From positions 1-64,000 of the forward strand of contig DASVUH010000069.1 of the NCBI GenBank assembly GCA_036387135.1: DNA of 64,000 nt, in the 5' to 3' direction. The stretch comes from JALZCH01 sp036387135 (GTDB lineage Bacteria > Acidobacteriota > Blastocatellia > Pyrinomonadales > Pyrinomonadaceae). Made by a program: the position numbers and the translations under genes. How positions within the stretch are numbered: position 1 is the first letter of the stretch; each line of letters starts with the position of its first letter. The notes beneath the pieces are model-generated. The model searched no databases and was not told the origin of the DNA. It worked only from the letters and a program-made list of their open reading frames with translations. Positions 1 through 8,470 of the stretch are shown here, one piece after another.

Positions 1-148
1 TTTACTATTGTTTTCTTGCAATACTTCTGATAGCTATTGGACACTTCAGCTTTTTTGTCTAATAAAATAAGAGTCAAGAAAAAGACCGTTTTCTTATTTT
101 CCGAACTGGCAAATCTAACCGGCTGTCGATTAAATTTATAATCTGAAA

Positions 149-898
149 ATGCAAAAGATGTCTTCTATTTATCTCGAATATCCGCCCAGTCCTCGACTAA
201 ATCCATTTGTGGCTAGTTATTGGTCTTTGCAGGTTTCTGAAATTAAAGAGCCGGAAAATTATCGAGTTTTACCAGACGGCTGCATTGATCTGTTATTTGA
301 TAACATTTCGCGTCCTTCAGGCGTAATCGTCGGCAGTATGACTAAATCAGTGTCGGTAACTTTGCAACCGAACGCCAGGTATTTTGGCGTTCGGTTTCGT
401 CCCGGTGGCGCGTCCTCTTTCTTAAACATCTCCTTGAAAGAAATAGCAGACACTCAATTAAAATTAGAAGATGTCTGGCGAAATGCTTATTCGGAATTTT
501 CAGATGTGATGGATAATAAACCAGTAAAACGGCAAATCGAAACGGTAGAGAACTTATTAGAAAAGCAACTTTCCAATAACGCTATTGGAAACCGGAAGGT
601 TCAAGCCGCCATCACCCTACTTAACGCGCACGATGGAAACTACTCGGTGAATATGCTTAGTAAAACGCTCGAAATAAGCCGCCAACACCTTAACCGCATT
701 TTTACCGAAGCGGTCGGACTTAATCTTAAAATGTTTTCCCGCATCGTTCGCCTTCAAGCCGCACTCAAATGCGCCCGCCGTGCGCCGGTAAATGATTGGG
801 CGTTATTTGCCTTAGAGAACGGCTATTACGACCAAGCTCATTTTATTTCCGACTTCAAAGATTTGACGGGAGTAACGCCAACCAATTTTTTCGGATAA
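149..898 (+). CDS. AraC-family transcriptional regulator
   Basis: This 249-residue protein has a poorly conserved N-terminal sensor region (about 1-130, of the kind called DUF6597 in AraC proteins) and a C-terminal AraC double helix-turn-helix domain (about 150-249). The C-terminal signature is clear: SRQHLNRIFTEAVG in the first helix-turn-helix and DQAHFISDFKDLTGVTP in the second. It should act as a cytoplasmic DNA-binding regulator. It lies just upstream of a broken VOC gene in the same direction, and AraC proteins of this type often adjoin glyoxalase-like genes, so that gene may have been its target. The inducer cannot be read from the sequence. The ATG at 149 is the first good start and no strong Shine-Dalgarno sequence is visible. 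Confidence 0.9.
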   Translation: MQKMSSIYLEYPPSPRLNPFVASYWSLQVSEIKEPENYRVLPDGCIDLLFDNISRPSGVIVGSMTKSVSVTLQPNARYFGVRFRPGGASSFLNISLKEIADTQLKLEDVWRNAYSEFSDVMDNKPVKRQIETVENLLEKQLSNNAIGNRKVQAAITLLNAHDGNYSVNMLSKTLEISRQHLNRIFTEAVGLNLKMFSRIVRLQAALKCARRAPVNDWALFALENGYYDQAHFISDFKDLTGVTPTNFFG

Positions 899-923
899 AA
901 ATCCCGGTGGTATTTCTTATCTT

Positions 924-1118
924 TTGTGTTCCATTTTTCCAATACGAACCCGTCTAAAAATTAGTAAGATCAAAGATGTCGAAGAGGAATTTGCTAAAGC
1001 CGGGAAAGTCGGAGCAACCGTCGTTCGTGAACCGAAAACAAAACCTTGGGGTCAGGTTGTCGGCTATATGTGCGATTTGAACGTCGTGATCGTTGAGATC
1101 GGCAGCCCGGTTGAATAA
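924..1118 (+). pseudogene. C-terminal remnant of a VOC (glyoxalase/bleomycin-resistance) protein
   Basis: The reading frame encodes about the last 45 residues of a VOC-fold protein. It shows the usual ending, an alpha helix followed by VREPKTKPWGQ and a final strand ending VIVEIG that carries the metal-ligand glutamate. A normal VOC protein has 115-160 residues, and the N-terminal half is missing: the sequence before about 963 does not resemble one. The only available start is a TTG. It ends 2 bases before the next gene. I read it as a decayed gene left between the AraC regulator and the TfoX-like gene. A short, still-translated peptide is possible but unlikely to be functional. Confidence 0.65.
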
Positions 1119-1120
1119 AA

Positions 1121-1498
1121 ATGAGTAATAAGCAATCAGAAAAGAAGCAATTAGCAGAGATGGAAAATCAGCTTGTCGCGGCGGCTGAAAGTTTCGCGTT
1201 GGAACTGGAATTTAAACCGATGTTCGGCGGAGTCTGCGCTTACGTTGAAAGCCGCGTTTTTGCATCTCTTTCAAACGTCGGTTTGGCACTTAAACTTTCA
1301 CCGGCGGCGCAAATGGAATTACTAAAAGTGGAAGAAGCGAAACGGCTGCAATATGAAACCGACTCGACTCCGAGCAAGCAGTATATCGTTGTTCCGCCGG
1401 AAGTATGGACGGATACAAGGGATTTAGCCGTTTGGCTCAAACAAAGCGTAGATTTCGTGACGGCGCAGCCCACGCCCAAGCCAAGACATAAAAAATAA
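1121..1498 (+). CDS. TfoX/Sxy N-terminal-domain protein
   Basis: This 125-residue protein matches the TfoX N-terminal domain family. The core motif MFGGVCAYVESRVFASL lies around residues 35-55, and a strand-rich region ending in a helix (WLKQSVDFV) follows. In gammaproteobacteria TfoX proteins influence competence, but stand-alone TfoX_N proteins elsewhere have no settled role and are common as small accessory or cassette genes. The start codon lies 2 bases after the VOC remnant, so the two may once have been co-transcribed. The basic tail (KPRHKK) is unremarkable. The family call is firm and the function is unknown. Confidence 0.8.
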   Translation: MSNKQSEKKQLAEMENQLVAAAESFALELEFKPMFGGVCAYVESRVFASLSNVGLALKLSPAAQMELLKVEEAKRLQYETDSTPSKQYIVVPPEVWTDTRDLAVWLKQSVDFVTAQPTPKPRHKK

Positions 1499-1513
1499 GA
1501 AATTTAGAAAACA

Positions 1514-2002
1514 ATGACCAAACGAAAACTTATTTTTGCATCACTTGCGCTATTTGTTGTCCTTTCTTTAGCAAATGTTAGTTTTCAGCAGCAAAATAAG
1601 CCCGCGTCGGTTGGCATAAAGGAGAAGGAAATGTTTCAAGGACTAAGAACTGTCATTTACAATGTAGATAATCTTGAGAAAGCCAAAGCATGGTACACAG
1701 AGGTGTTAGGAACTAAGCCTTATTTTGACCAACCGTTTTATGTTGGCTTTAATATTGGTGGCTTCGAGTTAGGGCTAGACCCGGATATGTCCGGTGTGTC
1801 GAAAGGTAATAATGCAGTCGCTTATTGGGGCGTCAAAGATGCCGCAGCAGCATACAAGCGGATGCTTGAACTTGGCGCGAAGAAACATAGCGATGTGAAT
1901 GATGTCGGCAGCGGTGTTCTCGTGGCAACGGTAACAGACCCGTTTGGAAACATCTTCGGTATCATCGAAAACCCACACTTCAAAATTGCGAGTGAAGAAT
2001 AA
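1514..2002 (+). CDS. VOC family protein with possible signal peptide
   Basis: This 162-residue protein is a single vicinal-oxygen-chelate domain from about residue 40 to 155 (LRTVIYNVDNLEKAKAWYTE at the start, DPFGNIFGIIENPHF at the end with the C-terminal metal-ligand glutamate). From the ATG at 1514 it begins with a hydrophobic stretch that looks like a signal peptide (KRKLIFASLALFVVLSLANV). An internal ATG at 1631 has a much better ribosome binding site (GGAG at 1621-1624) and would give an ordinary cytosolic VOC protein of about 123 residues. I keep the long start because the leader is a convincing export signal, but both may be used. The stop is 6 bases before an attC-like palindrome. 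Confidence 0.85.
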   Translation: MTKRKLIFASLALFVVLSLANVSFQQQNKPASVGIKEKEMFQGLRTVIYNVDNLEKAKAWYTEVLGTKPYFDQPFYVGFNIGGFELGLDPDMSGVSKGNNAVAYWGVKDAAAAYKRMLELGAKKHSDVNDVGSGVLVATVTDPFGNIFGIIENPHFKIASEE

Positions 2003-2008
2003 ACCCGC

Positions 2009-2122
2009 ATCGAACAGTTCAATGGACGTGAGGGCGAAACAGCGACTTTGTTAAAAACGGTCGTTGGTTTCCCGGAGTTTGCGTGGTAGCGGTTTCGCCC
2101 CGCGTCACCTCAATCGTTGGGC
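2009..2122 (+). repeat. attC-like imperfect palindrome 1
   Basis: This 114-base element lies between the VOC and GNAT genes. It ends in GTTGGGC (2116-2122), which fits the integron core consensus GTTRRRY. Near its left end is an AAC that can pair with that core. An inner stem pairs 2025-2040 (ending GGGCGAAAC) with 2092-2106 (starting GTTTCGCCC). Its left part, AACAGTTCAATGGACGTGAG, recurs with few changes at 2738 beyond the GNAT gene. Overall architecture and length fit an attC recombination site with a long loop. The left core (ATCGAAC) does not match the RYYYAAC consensus perfectly, so the site may be degenerate. Confidence 0.45.
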
Positions 2123-2143
2123 GGCTAACCATAAACAACATAT

Positions 2144-2659
2144 ATGTTAGTGCTGGAAACAGAACGATTATTTTTAAGACACTTTCATATTCTGGATAGC
2201 AAGCCAATGCATAGTGTCTTTGGCGATGCGGACGTGATGCGCTTTGGCGATGGCGCGCAGACGGAAGAATGGGTGCGTTCCTGGCTGCGGACTTGTTTGG
2301 AACACTACTATGCGACATGGGGTTTTGGACCCTATGCCGTTGTTGAGCGGCGAGAGAGAGGCGTTATCGGATATTGCGGCTTATTCTTCTTCCCGGATGT
2401 GAGCGGGCAGCCGGAAATTGAGATTGGTTATCGCTTGGCGCGATCAAGCTGGGGACAGGGATATGCCACCGAAGCTGCAAGTGCTGTGCGCGACTTTGCC
2501 TTTGGCACACTCGGCATCAAGCGATTAATTGCCATGATTGATCCGGCTAATACGGCATCCGTTCGGATAGCTGAAAAACTCGGTATGCGGTACGAAAAGG
2601 AAGTCATGTTCAAGGGCTATACCCATCCAGACCACGTTTATGTAATTGAAGCCGCGTAA
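2144..2659 (+). CDS. GNAT family N-acetyltransferase (RimJ/RimL type)
   Basis: This 171-residue protein is a complete GNAT fold of the RimJ/RimL-like group: LETERLFLRHF at residues 3-13, the acetyl-CoA pyrophosphate-binding loop in SSWGQGYATEAASAV, and the late motif NTASVRIAEKLGM. Such enzymes transfer acetyl groups to protein N-termini or small amines, and the substrate cannot be predicted. It sits alone between two related attC-like palindromes, in the orientation expected of an integron gene cassette, and GNATs are frequent cassette cargo. The start is the ATG at 2144, about 20 bases after the first palindrome. Confidence 0.88.
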   Translation: MLVLETERLFLRHFHILDSKPMHSVFGDADVMRFGDGAQTEEWVRSWLRTCLEHYYATWGFGPYAVVERRERGVIGYCGLFFFPDVSGQPEIEIGYRLARSSWGQGYATEAASAVRDFAFGTLGIKRLIAMIDPANTASVRIAEKLGMRYEKEVMFKGYTHPDHVYVIEAA

Positions 2660-2733
2660 CGTCCTTTCAGTATCGTCTTTTACTAATGTTTAGAAACGCG
2701 AGGCAAACGCGGCGTGTTTTCAAATAACGCGCC

Positions 2734-2799
2734 GTCAAACAATTCAATGGAAGTGAGGTCGCTAGCTGTTTCGCGCTCATGTTCGTTGAATTGTTTGAA
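2734..2799 (+). repeat. attC-like imperfect palindrome 2
   Basis: Perfect 13-base outer arms (2735-2747 and 2786-2798) enclose an inner region. Its left half (AACAATTCAATGGAAGTGAG, from 2738) is nearly the same as the left half of the element at 2009. The right arm has GTTTGAA where a functional attC would have GTTRRRY, so the core looks decayed. With the element at 2009 it brackets the GNAT gene. Confidence 0.4.
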
Positions 2800-2840
2800 G
2801 CCGCGTAGCAATAACAAGCCGCTTATTTCTAAATTCGCCT

Positions 2841-3269
2841 TCATTTAAAGTTCATCGAAAAATAATGCGCTTCGAGATTCATTCCTTTTCGCAGGTAAAA
2901 ACGGTGCGCGTCGAGCCTGCTGACATGCGAAACAAGCCGCACTTGCTGACACTTATTTTCTTTGGCATATTCCACCAGCCAATCAAACAAGTCGCCGCCG
3001 TAACCCTTCGACCGTTCGCCGCTTTTCGCCGCGAGGTCTTCAATTTCAAGGTATTTGCCGCCAGCCAGCCATTCTGAAATTCTAAATCCGGCGACGGCTT
3101 TGATTTCGCCATCGGTTAGATAAGCTAACTGAAAACCGGCAATTTCAGCCAGCCTTTTAACCGTTGGTAGAAACTCGTGTTGTTGAATATGCGGGCGCAG
3201 CTCAGCCATTACCGGATAACAATCTAAAATTTCCTGCTCACTTTGGGCAATTGTTATTCTGCTGCTCAT
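2841..3269 (-). CDS. GNAT family N-acetyltransferase
   Basis: This 142-residue single-domain GNAT has a central strand (FQLAYLTDGEIKAVAGFRI), an acetyl-CoA loop in a diverged form (SGERSKGYGGDLFDWLVEYA) and the closing motif RLDAHRFYLRKGM, with the Tyr typical of the family. It runs opposite to the GNAT upstream. Length and motif order are those of a complete small acetyltransferase, with no substrate evidence. The ATG start at 3269 follows an unremarkable leader. It is the last of the small accessory genes before the exported-protein block. Confidence 0.87.
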   Translation of the reverse strand: MSSRITIAQSEQEILDCYPVMAELRPHIQQHEFLPTVKRLAEIAGFQLAYLTDGEIKAVAGFRISEWLAGGKYLEIEDLAAKSGERSKGYGGDLFDWLVEYAKENKCQQVRLVSHVSRLDAHRFYLRKGMNLEAHYFSMNFK

Positions 3270-3335
3270 ACGAACTTAAACATAAATAGAGTTAACGTCG
3301 GTGCGAAAACACATTGAATTTAAGAAATTAGCCGG

Positions 3336-3995
3336 CTACCCGCCGGGCTTATATTTTTCATAATAAGTACGATAGCCGAGCAGACGTGCCGTTGGACTAA
3401 TTACGAAGCATACAGCCCTCTGTAGAGGAACGGGCGGGCTGGCGAGCCAGAGTTCGTACTTTGGGCTGAAACGTGACATCTGCAGCAAAACCTTCGGCGG
3501 TTGACTGTTGGACTCCGATTCATCGAAGAAACCATAAGCCTGCGTCAGAAAGACTGTGAACTGTTCGGGCAGCGCGTATTCAGGCGATAGAGGAGGTTTG
3601 ACGACGACACGTGAATCCGTCTCATTGAAAGGCTTGTGGGGAGTTCCGGGATTTACCAGCAACGACTCGCCCGGGCGCAGGAGTTTCTTTTCGCCATTGA
3701 CGAGAAGGCTCAATGTTCCTTCGGCAACGATGAAATTTTCGGGAAGATAGGTGTGGATATGCTCCGGCGGTCCCGGCGCATAAGGTTCCAGCATTAGTTC
3801 CATCCAAACAAGACCGTTCTCGCGTTTAAGAATAGTCTGGTGGAAACCTTCGCTCTTGCTGACAAACACCTGACCTTCGCGCGGATAATACTCCGCGCCG
3901 GGTTCCGCTTCCGGGAAGATAACCTTGTCGAGCAGAGCGCCAATAAGAACATACGCCAGAACAAATCCTAAAATCCCTAAAAGCTTCTTCTTCAT
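3336..3995 (-). CDS. Membrane-anchored cupin-domain protein
   Basis: The protein has 219 residues from the ATG at 3995, which follows GGAGGTAAG and is preferred over an upstream in-frame start at 4025. Residues 1-22 form an N-terminal hydrophobic anchor or signal (KKLLGILGFVLAYVLIGALL). A single cupin barrel follows, with motif 1 around HIHTYLPENFIVAEG (two His and a Glu as metal ligands) and motif 2 PGESLLVNPGTPHKP. Cupins of this kind bind a metal and act as isomerases, dioxygenases or sensors, and nothing here decides between them. A C-terminal hydrophobic stretch may be a second membrane segment. Confidence 0.8.
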   Translation of the reverse strand: MKKKLLGILGFVLAYVLIGALLDKVIFPEAEPGAEYYPREGQVFVSKSEGFHQTILKRENGLVWMELMLEPYAPGPPEHIHTYLPENFIVAEGTLSLLVNGEKKLLRPGESLLVNPGTPHKPFNETDSRVVVKPPLSPEYALPEQFTVFLTQAYGFFDESESNSQPPKVLLQMSRFSPKYELWLASPPVPLQRAVCFVISPTARLLGYRTYYEKYKPGG

Positions 3996-4155
3996 CTTAC
4001 CTCCATAGTTAGACAAGTTTGACAAAGCGGAATAACGTTTGAATTGACGCGGGCGCAGGCTTCTTAAAGTTTAATAAAGCGCCTGATTGCGCCTCGCGAT
4101 TGATGATTTGTCGGGCAAGACTTTAATGTAAACAGCCGACTTTACTTTGTGCTTT

Positions 4156-4761
4156 TTAACCGATCTCTCTCATATTTTCAGGAATTGACTTTAGTTCTGT
4201 TCTCTCAACCTCTATCATCTTCTTGCCGTTCAAGCGATATTTGATTGTGTAAAATCGTGTCGGAATATAATCATTATCGTCTTCGAGGGCAGCAGCCTGG
4301 TCAATAATGAGAACATTGTTTTCAACTCTGAAATTGCTTCCAAGACTACTTATACTAAGAATGTAATCGCCGCGTTTCCTGCCTTCAAAATTTGTAAGTA
4401 AGGCGGCTCTCTTATTTTTCAGACTGTAAATAAATACCTCGTCAAGAATGCGGCTGGCGGGAGTATTTTGTCCTCTCAAGAGAACAATAGCTTCCTCATT
4501 TCCGTCGCCCGTAAGATCGCCGTAAGCGATTCTCATCAGATCATATTTGCGATTGCTATCGCCGACATACTTGCCATCACGAAACCGTATCGCTTCCTCG
4601 CCTTTCTGTCTTGTGAACGTGAAATTCTTGAAATCAATTTGCCGAATATCGTTTGCAGAGTTATCGGCAGGAGTTCGACGTTGAGAGATTTCTTGACCAA
4701 AAGCGATGCTTAAGAAACACAACAATATGAGCGGCAATACAGTAAATCTGATTTTATTCAT
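4156..4761 (-). CDS. Exported protein of unknown function
   Basis: This 201-residue protein has a signal peptide (residues 1-22, ending AFGQ). The body contains a short VCBS/FG-GAP-like element, YGDLTGDGNEEAIVLL, in which D and N residues could bind calcium. The rest is strand-rich with no recognised catalytic motif. Similar small exported proteins that carry one DGDG-type element are common in soil acidobacteria and are usually hypothetical. The ATG at 4761 is preceded by AAAGGAG at good spacing. It stands alone with 200 bases of non-coding DNA upstream. Confidence 0.75.
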   Translation of the reverse strand: MNKIRFTVLPLILLCFLSIAFGQEISQRRTPADNSANDIRQIDFKNFTFTRQKGEEAIRFRDGKYVGDSNRKYDLMRIAYGDLTGDGNEEAIVLLRGQNTPASRILDEVFIYSLKNKRAALLTNFEGRKRGDYILSISSLGSNFRVENNVLIIDQAAALEDDNDYIPTRFYTIKYRLNGKKMIEVERTELKSIPENMREIG

Positions 4762-4971
4762 AGATTCGTCTCCTTTCGATATAGATAGCGCCCCACAATG
4801 ATTAAACGCCCGCCAACTTGCTGTATCAAACTCAACACAGGAGTGTTATCAGGTTGCAGCTTATTAATCCTATAACGCGCCGGATTCTATCTCAAAAATG
4901 AAAAGAGCGTCAATTGGAAGGATTAATCAAAGTAAGTGGTGCGTCTCGCATCCAATGATTTATTGGGCTGT

Positions 4972-5946
4972 CTATTTAGCGGATTCCAGAATCATCAAAC
5001 GACGTGAATAATCAAATACAACTTTGAAGCGGCGCAAGATATCGTTCCCGATGTTGCCGTCGAATTCTTCATTAGCCAGCATTCCGTCCGTCGCCAGAGA
5101 GAAAAATGCGCTCACGTTTTCGACTCCGCTGCGTCCGAGTTGCAAATTTTCTACTGTTCCCGCGACGGCGCGCGACGAACCGGCAATACCGCCCAATAAA
5201 ACGACATTTGTTTTCTGAGCAGCAGTCAAAAGATTATTTCGTTCGACAAAAGGTTTATTCAGAATAAGAGCGTGTCCGCCTCCGCTGTCAATTTCAAACA
5301 AACCTTTAATCGGCGCACGGTTTGCCAGTTTGAGCGTGGCGCGGGCGAAGATAAGTCCGCTGTCGGCATCTGCGATAAGCGAAACGCGCTCGCCTTTGCC
5401 TCTGTAGCTGTAACTTTTGGGAGAATAAAGATTGATAGTTTTAGAGACATAATCAATCTCGACGACGAAACGGCGAAGAAAACTATCACCGAGAATACCG
5501 TCAACTTGTCGCCCTAAAGATTTTTGCAAATCTTCTAAAGCAACAGCGGCAATTTTTTGTCTGGAAAGAGTCGCGCCGGAAAAATCCAATAAAACTCCTT
5601 CGACAAAGGAAGCCTCTACCGCATTTTCGCCTACGCCGAAGCCCTGCTCTTTACCGCTAAACTTTAAACCCAAAGATGCCGCTCGTCTGCGGCTAATAAC
5701 AGATGAAGCTCCTGTGTCCAAAATAAATGAGAGCGGTTCGGAATTGTTGGCTTTGACTTGAAGATAGATATGATTATTGTGCAGCTCAAACGGAATGTTG
5801 CGAGCCGAATTGCCGGAATCGAAACGAACTTCCGAACCGACGGGCATTTTCCGCGATTGCTGCGCCCCTGTTTGAAAGAAAAAGCCACAGCAAACAATTA
5901 GAACAAGAAGATTGATAAATTTGTTGCCGTACAAAGGAAGAATCAT
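4972..5946 (-). CDS. Retropepsin-like aspartic protease, exported
   Basis: This 324-residue protein has a signal peptide (about 1-28). It carries two copies of the clan-AA aspartyl protease half: FILDTGASSVISRR (DTGA) near residue 78 and a second half starting FEIDSGGGHALILN (DSGG) near residue 215. The first half is closed by the conserved flap-following motif ILGDSFLRRFVVEIDY, and a similar IGNDILRRFKVVFDY closes the second. Family members are periplasmic or surface proteases of uncertain substrate, often in TPR- or PDZ-containing contexts. Here the protein is complete with no added domain. The DSGG in the second half departs from the usual DTG/DSG-A but keeps the catalytic Asp. Confidence 0.88.
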   Translation of the reverse strand: MILPLYGNKFINLLVLIVCCGFFFQTGAQQSRKMPVGSEVRFDSGNSARNIPFELHNNHIYLQVKANNSEPLSFILDTGASSVISRRRAASLGLKFSGKEQGFGVGENAVEASFVEGVLLDFSGATLSRQKIAAVALEDLQKSLGRQVDGILGDSFLRRFVVEIDYVSKTINLYSPKSYSYRGKGERVSLIADADSGLIFARATLKLANRAPIKGLFEIDSGGGHALILNKPFVERNNLLTAAQKTNVVLLGGIAGSSRAVAGTVENLQLGRSGVENVSAFFSLATDGMLANEEFDGNIGNDILRRFKVVFDYSRRLMILESAK

Positions 5947-6097
5947 AATATTTGAATTTTAGTCAATCCGCGCTGAGATACAAGAGAGCAGCATAACTAC
6001 TGATTATGACGCATCGCGAGTCATCACACGCCCGATTTGCAATGTTATAAATCTCGCTTTCTGAGCGCGTCGAATCTACCCCAAGGATTCAGAACAT

Positions 6098-7405
6098 CTA
6101 ATTCGATTTTATCGTCTCCAAGCGTATGCCTTCGGTGGTTAGAAACATTTTGTATGTCCTGGTTTTTTCGTCCAGGACAAACTCGAAAATATCATCCGTC
6201 TGCGGGTCGGTGAAAAATACGGTTTCGCTTTCGGGAAACAATTCGGTTTTCGTGCCGTCGTCTTGTGTGAAATACAATTTGCCGTTTTCCAATTTCAACT
6301 CGAATTTCTGCTTCTCGTCAATCTTGAGAACGTACCGTCCGACGTATCTCTTGAGAATGTCTTCATTCAATTCCGCGGCGATTTTATTAACTTTTGTTGG
6401 AATTTTGTAAGGCTTGCCCGCAACAATATCGGGAATGTCTGTGGTCATTTGAACGAAAGGAATCTGGCTGTAATTGCTCAAAAAAATATACGTCAAACCC
6501 GTTTTCGTGTTTTTGTAAAAATACGATTTGTAGCCGTCTATCGCTCCGGCGTGTGTTACTTCTCCCTTATCATTGAGCATTTGCCCTGATGTTGATTTTG
6601 ATGTCAGGCGCGGATCGAAAATACCGCGACTAAATTTATACATATCGTCAATCGTCGAATAATAGCGCCCGGATTCAAATTTTTTCAGCTCGCTTGCGTC
6701 GGCAGACATAATCTTTTTGTTCTCAAACCCGAAACCTGACGAGAAATTTTTCGGATTTTTATAGTTGTATTCGTAAGTATTCGACATCGCAAAAGGATTG
6801 AGCAGATTTTTCTTCATAAAATTTTCATAACCGCCGGGCGCCGCTTTTGAAAGAATATAAAGAAGCATTTGATAACCGATGTTTGAATAAAGCGTGTCGG
6901 CTCCCGGCTCAAATTGAAGTTTTTCTTTTTTTGCCAGTTCGACTATTTTTTCGAGCGTTACGTCTTTTAATTTTTCTCTGTCGGTCAACTCTCTGGGCAG
7001 TCCAGATTTATGATTTACCAGATGGCGGATGGTTATTTTATCGCCGTTCGGAAAATCGGGAAGGAATTTATTCAGCGTATCGTCAAGTTTAATCCTGCCC
7101 TGTTCCTCCAATTTCAAGAAAGCGAATTTGACGAAAAGTTTGGCGACCGATGCAATCATTAATTGTTTGTCCAGAGAAGTTTTAAGACCGGCAATATTGG
7201 CGGGAATGTTGTAAGTTTTCTTTAAGACGATTTTATCTTCGAGAGCTACCAGAACGTTTCCGTTAAATTTTTCCTGTTTTGCGAGTTCCGAGAAATACTC
7301 GTTGATTTTAACGGCGGTTTGATTTTCAGTAAGGAAAACTTCCTGTCCAAAAACGGCTGCTTGAATTGAAAAAAATAGAATAATAAGGAGTCCGATTTTT
7401 TTCAT
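6098..7405 (-). CDS. Serine hydrolase, beta-lactamase class C family
   Basis: This 435-residue exported protein has a signal peptide (residues 1-20, ending VFGQ) followed by a serine beta-lactamase/transpeptidase fold. The Ser-X-X-Lys motif is SVAK (ASVAKLFVKF), the second motif is YSN (TLYSNIGYQM), and the third box is HAGAIDGY. A C-terminal beta-rich tail follows (about 345-435). Members include D-alanyl-D-alanine peptidases and esterases, and the substrate is not predictable. It is followed 21 bases upstream on the same strand by an esterase gene, so the two may form an operon with the esterase first. Confidence 0.9.
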   Translation of the reverse strand: MKKIGLLIILFFSIQAAVFGQEVFLTENQTAVKINEYFSELAKQEKFNGNVLVALEDKIVLKKTYNIPANIAGLKTSLDKQLMIASVAKLFVKFAFLKLEEQGRIKLDDTLNKFLPDFPNGDKITIRHLVNHKSGLPRELTDREKLKDVTLEKIVELAKKEKLQFEPGADTLYSNIGYQMLLYILSKAAPGGYENFMKKNLLNPFAMSNTYEYNYKNPKNFSSGFGFENKKIMSADASELKKFESGRYYSTIDDMYKFSRGIFDPRLTSKSTSGQMLNDKGEVTHAGAIDGYKSYFYKNTKTGLTYIFLSNYSQIPFVQMTTDIPDIVAGKPYKIPTKVNKIAAELNEDILKRYVGRYVLKIDEKQKFELKLENGKLYFTQDDGTKTELFPESETVFFTDPQTDDIFEFVLDEKTRTYKMFLTTEGIRLETIKSN

Positions 7406-7426
7406 ATAGTTTTTAAATGCTCCTTT

Positions 7427-8284
7427 TTATTTCTTTAGCTTTTGTTTGCCGAGCCATTTATAAAGCTCAGGGTCTGAAAAAGCTTTTAGCAAAGCATCAT
7501 TGTGGTCGGTCTTTAAATACTCCGTATAATTGACGTTTTTACTGCCATTCCGCTTCAAAGCCGCAACTATATTTCTCGATTCTTTGACAGAAATAGATTC
7601 ATCATCTGCGCCGTGAAAGACCCAAACCGGAGTGCCGCCAATTTTTTTGGCAAGCTCGTCATACGGATTCGGCGCATTCAAAATGTCAGCTATCTGTTTG
7701 GGAAAAAGCAGTTTTGCCACGGGCGGCAACTCAAATGGAGGCACGATTCCGCCAGCAACCGGAACGAGCGCGGCAAACTTTTGGGGATGCAAAACAGCAG
7801 ATGTCCAGGTTCCGTAACCGCCGAGCGAATGTCCCGCCAGATATACCCTTTGCGCATCGGCGTTAAATTCTTCAATGGTTTGGTCGAGAGCTTTGACGGC
7901 TTGCTCGATTTGCTTGCCTATCCAAAAAGAATTAGGACGGGCTTGCGGAAAGACGATGATAAAATTAAATAATTTAGGCTGAAGATTGATAAACTTATCA
8001 AAATTATTGATTTGTTTTTCGTTGTCCGTGCCGTTCGCTCCGTTGTTATGCAGATAGAGCATAACGGGCAGTTTCTTTTTCGGATTACGGTCTTTCGGCA
8101 GATAAACGCGATAACCGTAAGTTTCCGCTTCGAGTTTGACTTCGCGTTTGAGAAACAGCGAATTGTCTTGCGCATGGGCAAAGCTGCCGCAGAGCAGCAA
8201 AGCAATAAACAGAATCCAATTTGAATATGCTTTTACTGTTTTTGAAATTTCTTTTCCGCAATTCGGACAGCTTATTAACGCCAT
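7427..8284 (-). CDS. Exported alpha/beta-hydrolase (PHB depolymerase/prolyl oligopeptidase type)
   Basis: The protein has 285 residues from the ATG at 8284. The nucleophile elbow is GHSLGGYG, with Ser about 150 residues in, an oxyanion-side stretch LPVMLYLHNNGANG precedes it, and the late acid/His regions are FHGADDES and KTDHNDALL. This is a typical secreted esterase of the dienelactone/PHB-depolymerase type. The N-terminus is odd: before the hydrophobic signal segment (SNWILFIALLLCGSFAHAQ) lie 19 extra residues holding half of a zinc ribbon (CPNCGKEIS) without the second cysteine pair. No other start is available between them. The product probably acts outside the cytoplasmic membrane. Confidence 0.85.
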   Translation of the reverse strand: MALISCPNCGKEISKTVKAYSNWILFIALLLCGSFAHAQDNSLFLKREVKLEAETYGYRVYLPKDRNPKKKLPVMLYLHNNGANGTDNEKQINNFDKFINLQPKLFNFIIVFPQARPNSFWIGKQIEQAVKALDQTIEEFNADAQRVYLAGHSLGGYGTWTSAVLHPQKFAALVPVAGGIVPPFELPPVAKLLFPKQIADILNAPNPYDELAKKIGGTPVWVFHGADDESISVKESRNIVAALKRNGSKNVNYTEYLKTDHNDALLKAFSDPELYKWLGKQKLKK

Positions 8285-8470
8285 GCGCGGCACTATACAG
8301 CAAAACTAAAAAAGCGAGAAATCAGCCTCCTTTTGCTTTTTTTTAGTATGTATCTAAAAATGTACCTATCACTTGCTCACACCGAGTACCATTGAGTAAA
8401 TGAAGAGTTTCAAAAAGCTAATCAAAGCAACCCTTTGCTAATCGGTGTGATTCAGTGATTTTAACCATAG

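Noticed and set aside
1..148. Promoter or gene end at the window start
   Set aside because: No frame, hairpin or clear -35/-10 pair could be supported.
8294..8470. T-box or other amino-acid-sensing leader before alaS
   Set aside because: No T-box sequence and no specifier-like hairpin were seen in the 177-base gap.
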